This document shows positions 7,279 through 16,421 of a stretch of DNA of 33,858 bases, piece by piece (position 1 is the stretch's first letter; each line of letters starts with the position of its first letter). The notes under the pieces are model-generated. The model was given only the letters and a program-made list of their open reading frames with translations. It ran no database searches and had not been told where the DNA came from. Source of the DNA: Thermoanaerobaculia bacterium (lineage in GTDB: Bacteria; Acidobacteriota; Thermoanaerobaculia; Multivoradales; JAHEKO01); NCBI GenBank assembly GCA_947259195.1, contig CAMYLC010000008.1, forward strand, positions 117,143 to 151,000, in the 5' to 3' direction. The translations under genes were made by a program, and so were the position numbers.

Positions 7279-8836
7279 TCCCCAATCTCCGAAGCCTCCG
7301 TCCCCGAGCGGCGTTGATCCAGAGCTGCTCGAGCTGGTGCAGCCCTTCGATAGCTACAACCAGATCCTGCTCGACAACGTCCATCCGCCCGAGTGGCTCA
7401 ATCCGGAGCCCCAGGAGCGCTATCACCTGGTGGTTCTGGGAGCCGGCACTGCCGGACTCGTCTCGGCCGCTGGCGCAGCCGGTCTCGGTGCTCGGGTAGC
7501 GCTCATCGAGCGCCGCCTCATGGGGGGCGATTGCCTCAACTACGGATGCGTGCCTTCCAAGGCGATGATCAGCGCAGCCCGAGCCTGGCACGAGGCTCGT
7601 ACCGCGGCCGAGCGATTCGGCGGACCGAGAGTGGATGGCGAGGGGGACTTCGGAGCCGTCATGCAGCGCATGCGACGACTTCGATCCAGCATCAGCCGCC
7701 ATGACAGCGCGAGTCGATTTCGCGACCTTGGCATCGATGTGTTCATCGGCGAGGGTCACTTCGTGTCGGGCGACGCCATCGAAGTCGCAGGAGTTCGTCT
7801 CCGATTTCGGCGAGCCATCATCGCGACAGGAGCTCGGCCGGTCGCTCCCCCAATTCCCGGCTGCGAGGAAGGCTGTTTCCTGACGAACGAGACCGTCTTC
7901 ACCTTGACCGAGCGCCCCCCCCGTTTCGGTGTCATCGGAGGCGGCCCGATCGGTTGTGAGCTCGCCCAGGCCTTTGCCAGATTCGGCAGCCGGGTGACCC
8001 TGTTCGATATGGCACCCCATGTCCTTTCCCGAGAGGAAGCCGATGCTGCCGAGATCGTCCAGCAAGCCATGCTCCTGGATGGGGTCGACCTGCAGCTCGG
8101 GGTACGGGTGCAGAGAGTCGAGACCAGCTCTGGAGGGAAGGTCGTGCACTTCGAACGGGATGGAGAGCCTTGCCGAGTCGAGGTCGACGAGTTGCTGCTG
8201 GCGGTCGGGCGCGCTCCAAACGTCGAAGGCATCGGGCTCGAGGCCGCCGGGGTCGCATTCGAACGAACGGGAGTCGAGGTCGACGATCGGCTGCGAACCA
8301 CCAACAACAAGATCTACGCCGTGGGCGATGTCGCTTCCAGGTTCAAGTTCACCCATGCGGCGGATGCCCTGGCTCGCATCGCCATCCAGAACTCGCTCTT
8401 TTTCGGCCGGGCGAAGGCCAGCGACCTGGTCATTCCCTGGTGTACCTACACCAGCCCCGAGCTCGCCCATGTCGGTCTGAGCCAAGACAACGCCAAGAAG
8501 AACGGCGTTCCGGTCGACGTCCTGACGATTCCTCTCGACCAGGTCGACCGTGCCATCCTGGATGGCGCCGAGGAGGGTTTTCTTCGCCTGGTCACGAGGA
8601 AGGGCAAGGATCGCATCCTGGGCGCCACGCTGGTGGCGGATCACGCTGGGGAGATTCTGGGAGAGCTGACACTGGCCGTCAAAGCAGGAATCGGCCTGAA
8701 CACGATCGCCGGTACGATCCACGCCTATCCAACGCAGGCCGAAGTCTTCAAGAAGGCGGCCGATACGTGGCGACGCGGTAAACTGACCCCAATGGTGAAG
8801 AGCATCTTCAGCGGGTTTTTCAAGCTCTTCTCCTGA
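7271..8836 (+). CDS. FAD-dependent disulfide reductase, MerA/Lpd family
   Basis: A 521-residue pyridine nucleotide-disulfide oxidoreductase expected to bind FAD and NAD(P)H. A 50-residue extension precedes the FAD-binding loop VVLGAGTAGLVSAAGAAGLG (54-73). The redox-active disulfide is in GGDCLNYGCVPSK, the NAD(P) loop is GVIGGGPIGCE, the second FAD motif is TTNNKIYAVGDV, and the C-terminal dimerisation domain carries IHAYPTQAE. It lacks the N-terminal heavy-metal domain and C-terminal vicinal Cys pair of true mercuric reductase, so that label would be wrong. It also sits far from any 2-oxoacid dehydrogenase gene, so it is probably not LpdA. The tail VKSIFSGFFKLF looks amphipathic and could touch the membrane. 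Coupling to the TVP38 protein suggests a joint membrane-redox task; the substrate is unknown. Confidence 0.9.
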   Translation: MTDPQSPKPPSPSGVDPELLELVQPFDSYNQILLDNVHPPEWLNPEPQERYHLVVLGAGTAGLVSAAGAAGLGARVALIERRLMGGDCLNYGCVPSKAMISAARAWHEARTAAERFGGPRVDGEGDFGAVMQRMRRLRSSISRHDSASRFRDLGIDVFIGEGHFVSGDAIEVAGVRLRFRRAIIATGARPVAPPIPGCEEGCFLTNETVFTLTERPPRFGVIGGGPIGCELAQAFARFGSRVTLFDMAPHVLSREEADAAEIVQQAMLLDGVDLQLGVRVQRVETSSGGKVVHFERDGEPCRVEVDELLLAVGRAPNVEGIGLEAAGVAFERTGVEVDDRLRTTNNKIYAVGDVASRFKFTHAADALARIAIQNSLFFGRAKASDLVIPWCTYTSPELAHVGLSQDNAKKNGVPVDVLTIPLDQVDRAILDGAEEGFLRLVTRKGKDRILGATLVADHAGEILGELTLAVKAGIGLNTIAGTIHAYPTQAEVFKKAADTWRRGKLTPMVKSIFSGFFKLFS

Positions 8837-8905
8837 GACCCTCGAAGAAGCCCGGACCTGCGACCTGATCATGGGCTCCGGGTGGCCGCAGAAGACAGTT
8901 TGGGT

Positions 8906-8935
8906 TCGACTCCTGGCCATCTCCTTCGATAGACT
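8906..8935 (+). promoter_or_regulatory. Possible promoter giving a near-leaderless mRNA
   Basis: TCGACT (8906-8911) and TAGACT (8930-8935) are 18 bases apart. A start site about 7 bases on would fall at 8942, almost on the ATG at 8944, which has no Shine-Dalgarno. Both boxes are imperfect. Confidence 0.25.
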
Positions 8936-8943
8936 CCGCCCTG

Positions 8944-10608
8944 ATGTACCGGCTGCACATTGTTCCTGCTCATGGGGACCCGTTCGATCAGGTCCTGGAG
9001 GGAGACTCCTTGATCGTCGGGCGGTCTTCCGCCGCCGAGCTGGTGCTGGCCGATCGATTCCTCTCCCGCAAACACGCCCGCCTGTTCCACGACAACGGGG
9101 CCTGGATGGTCGAGGACCTCGGTTCTCGCAACGGAACTCTTGTCAACGGGATCAAGATCGAGGAGCCGACGAAGCTCAAGTCTGACGATGAGATTCGTCT
9201 CTCGGGCAGCGTCATCATGGTGCGCTCGGGTGACAAGAAAGACGACAAGGTAGTCACCACTGGGGCGAAGCACGACACTGCCCAGACCGTCTTTCGGCGT
9301 GCATCCGACCTCATCAGTCGTCAATCCTCGGACGTCTCCGGCGGGCTGACCACTCCCGAGGCGCTTCGCCGACAGACCGAGCGTCTGCGCCTGCTCAACG
9401 ACATCCACCGAGCCCTAGGGCAGTCCCTCGAGCTGGACGAGCTGCTCGAAATGATCCTTCTGCGAGCCTTCGAACAGTTGGAGCCCGAAGAGGGTGTCAT
9501 CATCCTCACGGACGGAGAGGGCGGGTACCGAAGAGCGGCCCGCCGCACAGCCCCGGGAGTGGACACCAACTACGTCTTTTCCGAGACGCTGATCACCGAG
9601 GTTGCCGAGAAGGGAATGGCGGCACTGGTGCTGGATGTGGAGACCGACTCGCGGTTCGGCAATGCGCAGAGCATCTTGAGCTCCGGAATCCGAAGTCTTG
9701 TAGCGGCACCCTTCCTCGACGCCGCGGGCTCCCTGGGCATGATTGCTCTGAACTCCCGCTATCACAAGCGGCAGTTCGACGAAGACGACATGGAGCTGCT
9801 GGTGTCACTGGCCTCAGTGGCGGCTTTGCGGATTCGCAACGTTGCTCTCGCCGAAGAAGCCGCGGAGCGACGGCGGCTGGAAGAAGAGCTCAAGCTGGCC
9901 CGGCAGATCCAGGTTGCCCTGCTGCCGAGCCAGTTGCCCGACGTCGAGGGTTACGAGCTCTGGGGCGGCAACGTTCCTTCGCGCGGAGTCTCGGGAGACT
10001 ACTTCAAGATCGAAGAGCGCTCGGAGGGCGGCGAGCTCGTGTTCGTCATTGCCGATGTGTCAGGCAAGGGCATTGCGGCCTCTCTCTTGACCGCCTCTCT
10101 CGAAGCTCTGTCCGCGGGCCCTATCGAGGTCGGCCAGGACCCGGCGGAGATCTGTACGAAAGTGGGCCGCCGCCTCTACCAGCGGACCCCCCCTGCCAAG
10201 TACGCGACGATGATCCTGGGCATTCTCAACCGAGAGTCCGGCCAGTTTCTCTACACCAACGGAGGCCACAATCCGGCACTGGTGATCCGCGCCAGCGGTG
10301 AACACGAGGAGCTCAAGCCCACCGGAATGCCCGTGGGACTGATGCCCGAAGCCCAGTACACCCAAGACAGCGTAGAGCTCGGCCCTGGGGATCTGTTGGT
10401 GCTCTACACCGACGGAATCACCGAGGCGGCCAACCCGGAAGACGACGAGTACGGCATCGAAAGGCTCGCCGCAGTCTGCAGTGAGAATCGTCAGGCGAGC
10501 CTGGACGATCTGGCGGCGGCCATCGAGCAGAATCTCGACGACTTCACCCAGGGAGTGCCCTACGCGGACGACCGCACCTTCGTCCTCACCCGACGCACGA
10601 GCTCCTGA
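8944..10608 (+). CDS. FHA-GAF-SpoIIE family protein phosphatase
   Basis: A 554-residue cytoplasmic signalling protein with no membrane segment. An FHA domain fills about 1-95, with the phosphothreonine-binding pattern GRSS (26-29), SRKH (41-44) and GSRNGT (60-65). A GAF sensor domain follows (about 150-295), then a short helical linker and a PP2C/SpoIIE phosphatase domain (about 315-552). The metal-binding aspartates appear complete: SGDYFKI, IADVSGKG, LYTDGI and YADDRT, with TNGGHNP between them. Such RsbU-like enzymes dephosphorylate anti-sigma antagonists or other Ser/Thr phosphoproteins; the FHA domain implies docking to a kinase-phosphorylated partner. The TPR kinase encoded from 15641 is a possible source, which is an inference from proximity only. 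No partner switch genes (RsbV/W-like) are in the window. Confidence 0.92.
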   Translation: MYRLHIVPAHGDPFDQVLEGDSLIVGRSSAAELVLADRFLSRKHARLFHDNGAWMVEDLGSRNGTLVNGIKIEEPTKLKSDDEIRLSGSVIMVRSGDKKDDKVVTTGAKHDTAQTVFRRASDLISRQSSDVSGGLTTPEALRRQTERLRLLNDIHRALGQSLELDELLEMILLRAFEQLEPEEGVIILTDGEGGYRRAARRTAPGVDTNYVFSETLITEVAEKGMAALVLDVETDSRFGNAQSILSSGIRSLVAAPFLDAAGSLGMIALNSRYHKRQFDEDDMELLVSLASVAALRIRNVALAEEAAERRRLEEELKLARQIQVALLPSQLPDVEGYELWGGNVPSRGVSGDYFKIEERSEGGELVFVIADVSGKGIAASLLTASLEALSAGPIEVGQDPAEICTKVGRRLYQRTPPAKYATMILGILNRESGQFLYTNGGHNPALVIRASGEHEELKPTGMPVGLMPEAQYTQDSVELGPGDLLVLYTDGITEAANPEDDEYGIERLAAVCSENRQASLDDLAAAIEQNLDDFTQGVPYADDRTFVLTRRTSS

Positions 10609-10650
10609 AGTCGGACCGGGTTCAACCCATTTGATCCCATCAATATCTCC

Positions 10651-10668
10651 CCCACCCTCGTGGGTGGG
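10651..10668 (+). terminator. Hairpin after the FHA phosphatase gene
   Basis: CCCACCC (10651-10657) and GGGTGGG (10662-10668) form a perfect 7-bp stem with a TCGT loop, 43 bases past the stop codon. No T-run follows, so it is at best a weak or factor-assisted terminator. Confidence 0.35.
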
Positions 10669-10687
10669 ACTGCGGCCCACCTCATCA

Positions 10688-11159
10688 TGGGGTGCGGTAG
10701 TGCCCCCCACAACGATATAAAGCAACTGACACTTTCGGATTCTCCGGCCTCCGGGTCGAAGGGTGGAGAGCTGCTTCTCGGCAGCCGACACCTGCATGCC
10801 CGACCTGGGTCGGGAGGTAGCCTCGTGCCGATGGATAGCAGGAAACGGGATTTACCCCATCGAATCGTCGTCACGGGTTCGGCCGTGCACATGGGGCGTC
10901 AGCTCATGAACGCCGAACTGCAGAGCTATCAGGTCTACTCCATGGCCACGCCCTTCGCCACTGATCTAATCGAAAAGAGCTGCGAATCCATCTCCGGGGC
11001 CCAGCGTGAGGTTGGGAAGGGATGATCGCGAACCGTACTCTGACGCCCCTCACCACCGCTTCAGCCACACCCTGCAAGCCATTCATCTATTGCTATTCAC
11101 TCATACAAGCTCGGTCCCAGGCCGCGGATATTCAGTCCACTCTCGACAGGAGGAACAAG
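10688..11159 (+). other. Long structured leader of the Cys-rich protein gene
   Basis: About 550 bases separate the phosphatase stop from the next convincing start, and I see no gene here. A hairpin at 10688-10709 (7 pairs, one mismatch) precedes TATAAA at 10716-10721, a plausible -10 without a good -35. Downstream are two perfect stems: GCTGC/GCAGC (10770-10785) and CCCGAC/GTCGGG (10799-10814). The stretch then reads GGTAGCCTCGTGCCGATGG. If transcription begins near 10728 the leader is about 430 bases. An open frame at 10660-11025 has no recognisable domain and was not called. Confidence 0.35.
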
Positions 11160-12497
11160 ATGCAGAAGAGTCGAACACAACCGTCAAGAAGTATCGGATG
11201 GACGATCGCGGCCCTAGCAGCCTTGGCCCTTATGGTTCCCCAGGCCGCCTCGGCCTGGTGGTGGATCCAGCCAGAGTACGAGGTCAGACTGAAAGTCATC
11301 GGCTCGTCGGTCTTCCCGTTCAGGTCCGACGACCCGGCCGATTTCTGGATGGTCAGCACCTCCGGCTGGCCGCTGACCATGTATCTCAGAGCCGACCACG
11401 AATACCTGGGGATCGGAACTCCGTACGGCTACCCCTACTACCCCACTATGGATACACCCCTACCCTTCCCACTGGTCTTCGGCGATGAGAACGCTCCCTA
11501 CGGGCCTGACGAGTGTCCTTCATGGAACGACCCACTTGGGTTCGTCGTGGAGGGGTGTATCAGTGTGGCTCAGCCGTGGCCGGTCGACGAGACGATTCTG
11601 CCCTTCATTCCAGGCCTGACGGTGCCGGACAGTTGCTGTTCAGACCGCCCCAACTGCTGCACAGGAGCGGTTTGCCCGGTGGATGCGCCTCCGTGCAACT
11701 GCACCGACGCTCCTGTTCTCTGCGAAGCGCCACCAAGTCAAGTCCTGACTACTCAGCAGGACGCCGGAGGTACCTTCAGGGATTGGTACGAGTACGTCGG
11801 ACCGCGGCTTGGAAGCGATACCGACGAGTACACCTACGGCAGTAACCCACGCCTCGAGGGTCTGGTCATCACCGCCGACGTCGGACCCAGCATCGAGACC
11901 GACGAGAACTTCAACCGCACCGGGCGTTGCCACAATCTGGCCGGCTTCACCCAGTCAGTCAGCTATGTGCTGTCGGACAAGTTCTACAACACTTCGGTCG
12001 TGGCCCAAATGAACGTGCCAGCTTGGCTGTTCTCACCCGTGGTGGTGGCTGACAACGAGGTCACTGATGACTGCGACGGTGACCCGACCAACTTCACGGA
12101 CAGCTTGCTGCGCATCGACGGACTGCCCTGGGACGATCCGGACGATTTCGATGCCACTGGAGCCCCGCTCTACACCACCTACTGCTCCGGCTCCTCCCAC
12201 GCCTACATGATCTCCTTGACCCGAGACATGCTCGTTACCGCCCGGGTGTTTGTGGTACAGGTCGACGAGAACGGCGAAGGGCCCGATTTCCTGGAGGACT
12301 GGGACGGCGATGGCGCTTGCAGCGCAGCCGATGCGGAAGCTCAGGGATGGCGACTGCTCTCGAAAGAAGAGATCATTCGATTCACCCAGGCCCACGAGGA
12401 GGAGGTGCCGTTTCAGTTCGACTTCGACGGCAACGGTAACCCAGGGAACCCGGTACTACCTGGCGGTACTGGAGGATTGACCAGACCCCCACGCTGA
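11160..12497 (+). CDS. Exported cysteine-rich protein, unknown family
   Basis: A 445-residue protein I do not recognise. The start at 11160 is supported by AGGAGG 6 bases upstream and by a clean signal peptide right after it: basic residues, a hydrophobic core of Ala/Leu, and a likely cut after QAASA (about residue 27). The mature part begins with aromatic, Tyr/Pro-rich sequence. Around the middle is a dense run of ten cysteines spaced CC-x5-CC-x4-C-x6-C-x-C-x6-C within about 32 residues, with other Cys pairs on both sides. This suggests a disulfide-stabilised module outside the cytoplasm. Near the end, DWDGDGACSAAD and DFDGNGN resemble calcium-binding loops. The Gly/Pro-rich tail overlaps the opposite-strand kinase gene. 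It could be a cell-surface or matrix protein; no function is assigned. Confidence 0.75.
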   Translation: MQKSRTQPSRSIGWTIAALAALALMVPQAASAWWWIQPEYEVRLKVIGSSVFPFRSDDPADFWMVSTSGWPLTMYLRADHEYLGIGTPYGYPYYPTMDTPLPFPLVFGDENAPYGPDECPSWNDPLGFVVEGCISVAQPWPVDETILPFIPGLTVPDSCCSDRPNCCTGAVCPVDAPPCNCTDAPVLCEAPPSQVLTTQQDAGGTFRDWYEYVGPRLGSDTDEYTYGSNPRLEGLVITADVGPSIETDENFNRTGRCHNLAGFTQSVSYVLSDKFYNTSVVAQMNVPAWLFSPVVVADNEVTDDCDGDPTNFTDSLLRIDGLPWDDPDDFDATGAPLYTTYCSGSSHAYMISLTRDMLVTARVFVVQVDENGEGPDFLEDWDGDGACSAADAEAQGWRLLSKEEIIRFTQAHEEEVPFQFDFDGNGNPGNPVLPGGTGGLTRPPR

Positions 12498-15400
12498 GTG
12501 CATTTGACCGAGACCTGAATCGATTAAATCCCCGGCCTGGGCGAGCTCGCGAGCTCGTACCAGGTCGGGCAGGTTCGGGTCTGCCTCAGACCACAGATCC
12601 AGGACCTCACGAGCTTCCTCAGCCGCTTCGCCCTGTCGCTCCATGGCGAGTTGTACCTCCGAGAGCTCTAGAAGGGCGCGACGACGGTCCAGCTCGAGAT
12701 CCAGCCTCGGATCGGCGGGATCTCTCTCGGTCGCCGCCTGGCGAGCGGTGGCCATAGCCTCTTGAAGCCGGCCAGCCGACCGATAGGCCTGCGCCAAGCC
12801 GAGTCGATAGACGGCGTACTCGTAGCCCTCCAAGGCGACCGCACGCGTCAACTCCTCGATGGATCTGTTGAGCTCCCCCTGTGCCAGCAGTGCGGAACCT
12901 CTCAGGAATGCCGCAGCCTTGTCCTCGGTTCGGTCCGGATTGCCGGCAGGCAAGGAACCCTCGAGGATCCTGAGCGCGGTCGCATCCAGGGCTGAATATT
13001 CTCCTTGTCGAAGCTCGAGAAGGCCCCGAGCGAACAGATAGCGCGTCGGTACTCCAGGGGAGGCATCGATCGACTGCTCGATAAGTCGACGGGCCCGCCC
13101 AGACTCACCAATCTCCATTCGACAGATACCTCGAGTCGAAAGGGACATGGCTTCGCGGATCTGCTCGGCTGCGATGGGCTCCTCGAGAGACCGCAAGACC
13201 TCCTCGGCATTGCGAAATCGTTGCTCGCTCCTCAGGATGGAGGACAGTTCGAAACCGGCGTCGATGCGATTGCGCGGCGGGGCATCCTCATTCACCACCA
13301 GCGCCCGAAGCCTCTGACAAGCCTCCGTGCTTCTGTCGGTCAGAAACTCGACTACGGCGAGGCTCACGGTCGAGTAGTGAAAGGTCGGATCGATCTCCAG
13401 AGCCTTCGAGTACTCCGAGACGGCCAGGTCGAACTCTCCCTGAGCTCGATAAGCGTCTGCCAAGAGATGGTGCCCGTTGGAGCTGTCGGGTTGCAGCCGC
13501 ACGTACTCCTGCAGCTCGGTGATGGCCTGGCTCAGGTCGCCCAGGTACAAGTGAGCTTCGCCGAGCATGCTCCGGATCGAAGCGCTCTCAGGCTCCAGCT
13601 CCGCGAGGATCCGGAGCTCCTCGATCTCGTCCTCGTAGCGCTCCATGGCCGATAGCGCGTGGGCCAGGAAGTAGCGCGCCTCGGTGTCGTAGGGGAGCCG
13701 CTCCAAGATCTCTCGATAGCCAGTTTCCGCCTCCTGGTAGCGCCGAGAGATGTAAGCCTCTCCAGCTCGAATGTACCGGGCTTCCCGCTCCGGCACCCTG
13801 TCCGCTTCGGCAGCTGCCAGCCGAATCAAATCCAATGCCTCATCTGTTCTGCCGGTCTCGGCCAAAGTGAAGGCCAGACGATAGCGGGCCATGGTGAAGT
13901 CGGGTGCCAACACCAGAGCTCCGGTGAGAGCCGCTTCCGCATCGTCGTACTCGTAGTCCGAAAGGGAGGAGAGTCCCCGCGCGTAGGACTCGTACGCTTC
14001 GGGATTGCTGGCAGCGAAGTCCGCAGCATAGATATCGACCGACTCGGTTGGCGGAATCTCCAGCCCCCTGCGGGCGGCAGACGCAAGCTGCTCGGAGCCC
14101 AGTATGAGCTCCTCGGACCCAACGGCCTCCAGGCGCTCTGACACAAGCTCTCGCTCGGCGGCCGCATCGGTGAGCCTTGCCGACACCATATAGCCGTCCA
14201 CGGCTGGAAGGATCTCGCCACTGAAGAGGTAGGCGATGCCCTCCTCGGCCGCATCTGCGGCCGAGACTTGCCCATCGTGACTCTTCAAGAGCGCGCTCAA
14301 TCGATCCAGTGAGACGACCCGCACGTGCCGAGACTGCGCGAGGTTGTCGCTGACCAGCCGGGCCAGGCCCTCACCGAGCCAATCGAGATCGGTATTACCC
14401 GTGAGATTCCGGAAAGGCAGGACTCCCACCGCTGGGACGTCCGCGATGCTGCTGGAAACCCCGATGGCATCAGTCGCAGCGCTCCCCTCTTCTACTAGGG
14501 GAGCGCGACTCCTGAAGAACCACACTCCGAGACCCACCGAGACAAGGGCGATCACGGCTGCTGCCGCAGCACCAACCTTCTTTCGATGACGGCGCATGTG
14601 GAGCGCGAGCGAAGTCTCGACCCGCTCGGCTTCGAGATCGGCCAGAATCTCGCTCGCATCTCCATACCGAACAGCTGCATCCCTCGCCAGACACCGGTCC
14701 AAGATCTTGCGCAAATAGTCGGGGATGTCGGGATTGAGCTCCGCGGCCGGCTTGGGATCTCGCTGGACCCGCCGCATCATGATCTCGAAGCTCGACTCAC
14801 CCGTAAACGGGAGGTCGCCCGTGAGCATCTGGTAGAGCATGACTCCCAGGGCGTAGACGTCGGTTCCGGCCCCCACTTTGTCCCCTTTCACCTGCTCCGG
14901 TGACATGTAGTGGGGGGTGCCCATGATGCTGCCGGTCTGGGTCAGGGCGCTCGCCTGCACCGATCTGGCCAGACCGAAGTCGGTAACGAAGGCCGTACCG
15001 TCTGGCGTCATCATGACGTTCTCGGGCTTCATGTCCCGATGAATGACGGTCTTGGCATGGGCCGCAGCCAATGCACTGCAGAGCTGCCGGAAGATGTTCA
15101 GCGTTTCGGCGAGTGACAGCCTCCCCTTTCGGCGAAGGAACCCGGCCAGATTCTCCCCCTCCACGTACTGCATGGTGAGGAACTTCTTCCCGTCCGCTTC
15201 TCCCAGGTCGAAGACCCGCAGCACATTGGGATGGGTGACCTCACTGGACAGCTGGATCTCGCGCTTGAACCGTTTCAGGACCTCCGGCTGATTGGCGAGC
15301 TCTGGGCGGATCTCCTTCAGAGCCACGTCCCGATTCAGCTCCCGATCCCGAGCGAGATAGACCGCCCCCATCCCACCCTTGCCGAGAAGTCGACGAGTCT

Positions 15401-15641
15401 CGTAGCGCGAGCCGAAGGAAGGCAGCGAGTCGGACTCGACAAGGGTCCTCTGCTCGGAGTCCAACAGCGTTTCAGACGGAGAGTCACCCACCGGCGACAG
15501 CTCGGTCTCCAGTTCCCCGGGAAGCGTCTCGACGGGGCCCGAGGCCGGAGTCGGAAGGGAGGTTTCGTTCAGGCTGGTGGAGCATTGGGAGCAGAAGACA
15601 GCGCCCTCTGGGTTCGGGGTTCCACAGTCTGGACACTCCAT
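12456..15641 (-). CDS. Ser/Thr protein kinase with zinc ribbon and TPR tail
   Basis: A 1061-residue membrane-bound Hanks-type kinase. It opens with a zinc ribbon (C3, C6, C17, C20), then an acidic linker. The kinase domain (about 80-340) has glycine loop GKGGMG (87-92), Lys109, HRDMKPEN (201-208), DFG (221-223) and SPEQ, so all catalytic residues are present. A single membrane helix lies at about 357-376. The outer part begins with a TolB/FlgO-like segment (VGVLPFRNLTGNTDLDW) and continues with many TPR-like helical repeats to the end. This layout, common in acidobacteria, suggests a receptor kinase sensing through protein contacts. The gene starts 31 bases after sdhB on the same strand and may be co-transcribed with sdhCAB. 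Its last 42 bases overlap the convergent secreted-protein gene. Confidence 0.93.
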   Translation of the reverse strand: MECPDCGTPNPEGAVFCSQCSTSLNETSLPTPASGPVETLPGELETELSPVGDSPSETLLDSEQRTLVESDSLPSFGSRYETRRLLGKGGMGAVYLARDRELNRDVALKEIRPELANQPEVLKRFKREIQLSSEVTHPNVLRVFDLGEADGKKFLTMQYVEGENLAGFLRRKGRLSLAETLNIFRQLCSALAAAHAKTVIHRDMKPENVMMTPDGTAFVTDFGLARSVQASALTQTGSIMGTPHYMSPEQVKGDKVGAGTDVYALGVMLYQMLTGDLPFTGESSFEIMMRRVQRDPKPAAELNPDIPDYLRKILDRCLARDAAVRYGDASEILADLEAERVETSLALHMRRHRKKVGAAAAAVIALVSVGLGVWFFRSRAPLVEEGSAATDAIGVSSSIADVPAVGVLPFRNLTGNTDLDWLGEGLARLVSDNLAQSRHVRVVSLDRLSALLKSHDGQVSAADAAEEGIAYLFSGEILPAVDGYMVSARLTDAAAERELVSERLEAVGSEELILGSEQLASAARRGLEIPPTESVDIYAADFAASNPEAYESYARGLSSLSDYEYDDAEAALTGALVLAPDFTMARYRLAFTLAETGRTDEALDLIRLAAAEADRVPEREARYIRAGEAYISRRYQEAETGYREILERLPYDTEARYFLAHALSAMERYEDEIEELRILAELEPESASIRSMLGEAHLYLGDLSQAITELQEYVRLQPDSSNGHHLLADAYRAQGEFDLAVSEYSKALEIDPTFHYSTVSLAVVEFLTDRSTEACQRLRALVVNEDAPPRNRIDAGFELSSILRSEQRFRNAEEVLRSLEEPIAAEQIREAMSLSTRGICRMEIGESGRARRLIEQSIDASPGVPTRYLFARGLLELRQGEYSALDATALRILEGSLPAGNPDRTEDKAAAFLRGSALLAQGELNRSIEELTRAVALEGYEYAVYRLGLAQAYRSAGRLQEAMATARQAATERDPADPRLDLELDRRRALLELSEVQLAMERQGEAAEEAREVLDLWSEADPNLPDLVRARELAQAGDLIDSGLGQMHSAWGSGQSSSTAR

Positions 15642-15672
15642 CAGGCGCGCACCTTCGAAGCTGTCCCCCGCC

Positions 15673-16421
15673 CTACCCTCCGGAGCCTGAGAACGAACCC
15701 TTCAGGTAGTCCCGATTCATGCGGGCGATGAATTCGATCGAGATCCCCTTGGGGCAGGCGGCTTCGCACTCCTGGAAGTTGGTGCAGCTGCCGAAGTAGG
15801 ACTCCATTTCATCCACCATCCGCTGGACCCGCCTGTAGCGCTCGGGCTGGCCTTGAGGCAGTAGCGCCAGGTGAGAGACCTTGGCAGCCGTGAACAACTG
15901 AGCAGCGCCGTTCGGACATTGGGCCACGCAGGCTCCGCAACCGATACATTCGGCTGCATCCATGGCCTTGTCGGCAATAGGCTTCGGAATCGGGATCAGG
16001 TTGGCCTCGGGGGCACTGCCTGTATTGACGGAGACGAAGCCGCCGGACTGAACGATCTTGTCGAACGGAGCCCGGTCCACCACCAGATCCTTGATGACGG
16101 GAAATGCCTTCGATCTCCAGGGCTCGACGCGGATGGAGTCACCATCTCGGAATTTGCGCATGTGCAGCTGGCAGGTGGCTGTCCCCTTCTCGGGACCATG
16201 CGCCTTGCCGTTGATCATGACACCACAGGAACCGCAGATGCCTTCGCGACAGTCGGACTCGAAGGCGATCGGTTCTTCACCCGTCTGGGTCAGCTCTTCA
16301 TTCAGCACATCGAGCAGCTCGAGGAAGGACATGTCCGGGCTGGCATCCGAGATCGAATAGGTGACGAAGCGCCCTCGAGAGTCGCGAGTCTTCTGACGCC
16401 AGATTTCGAGTGTCAGCTTCA

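Noticed and set aside
7271..8836. Mercuric reductase label for the flavoprotein
   Set aside because: No HMA domain, no C-terminal vicinal cysteines and no mer genes nearby.
7034..8920. 628-codon minus-strand open frame across the TVP38 and reductase genes
   Set aside because: It is antisense to two clearly recognised genes and has no recognisable motif.
8895..8925. GGGTTCGACTCC resembling a tRNA T-arm
   Set aside because: The flanking bases do not form the 5-bp T-stem, and no acceptor, anticodon or D-arm can be drawn upstream.
10799..10835. Resemblance of GGTAGCCTCGTGCCGATGG to the 3' end of a c-di-GMP-I riboswitch
   Set aside because: The essential upstream parts (the CAAACC and GGACGCAAAGCC boxes) are absent, so the likeness is probably chance.
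10660..11025. 121-codon open frame in the leader before the Cys-rich protein
   Set aside because: No ribosome site, no domain, and it crosses several perfect stems; a structured leader explains the stretch better.
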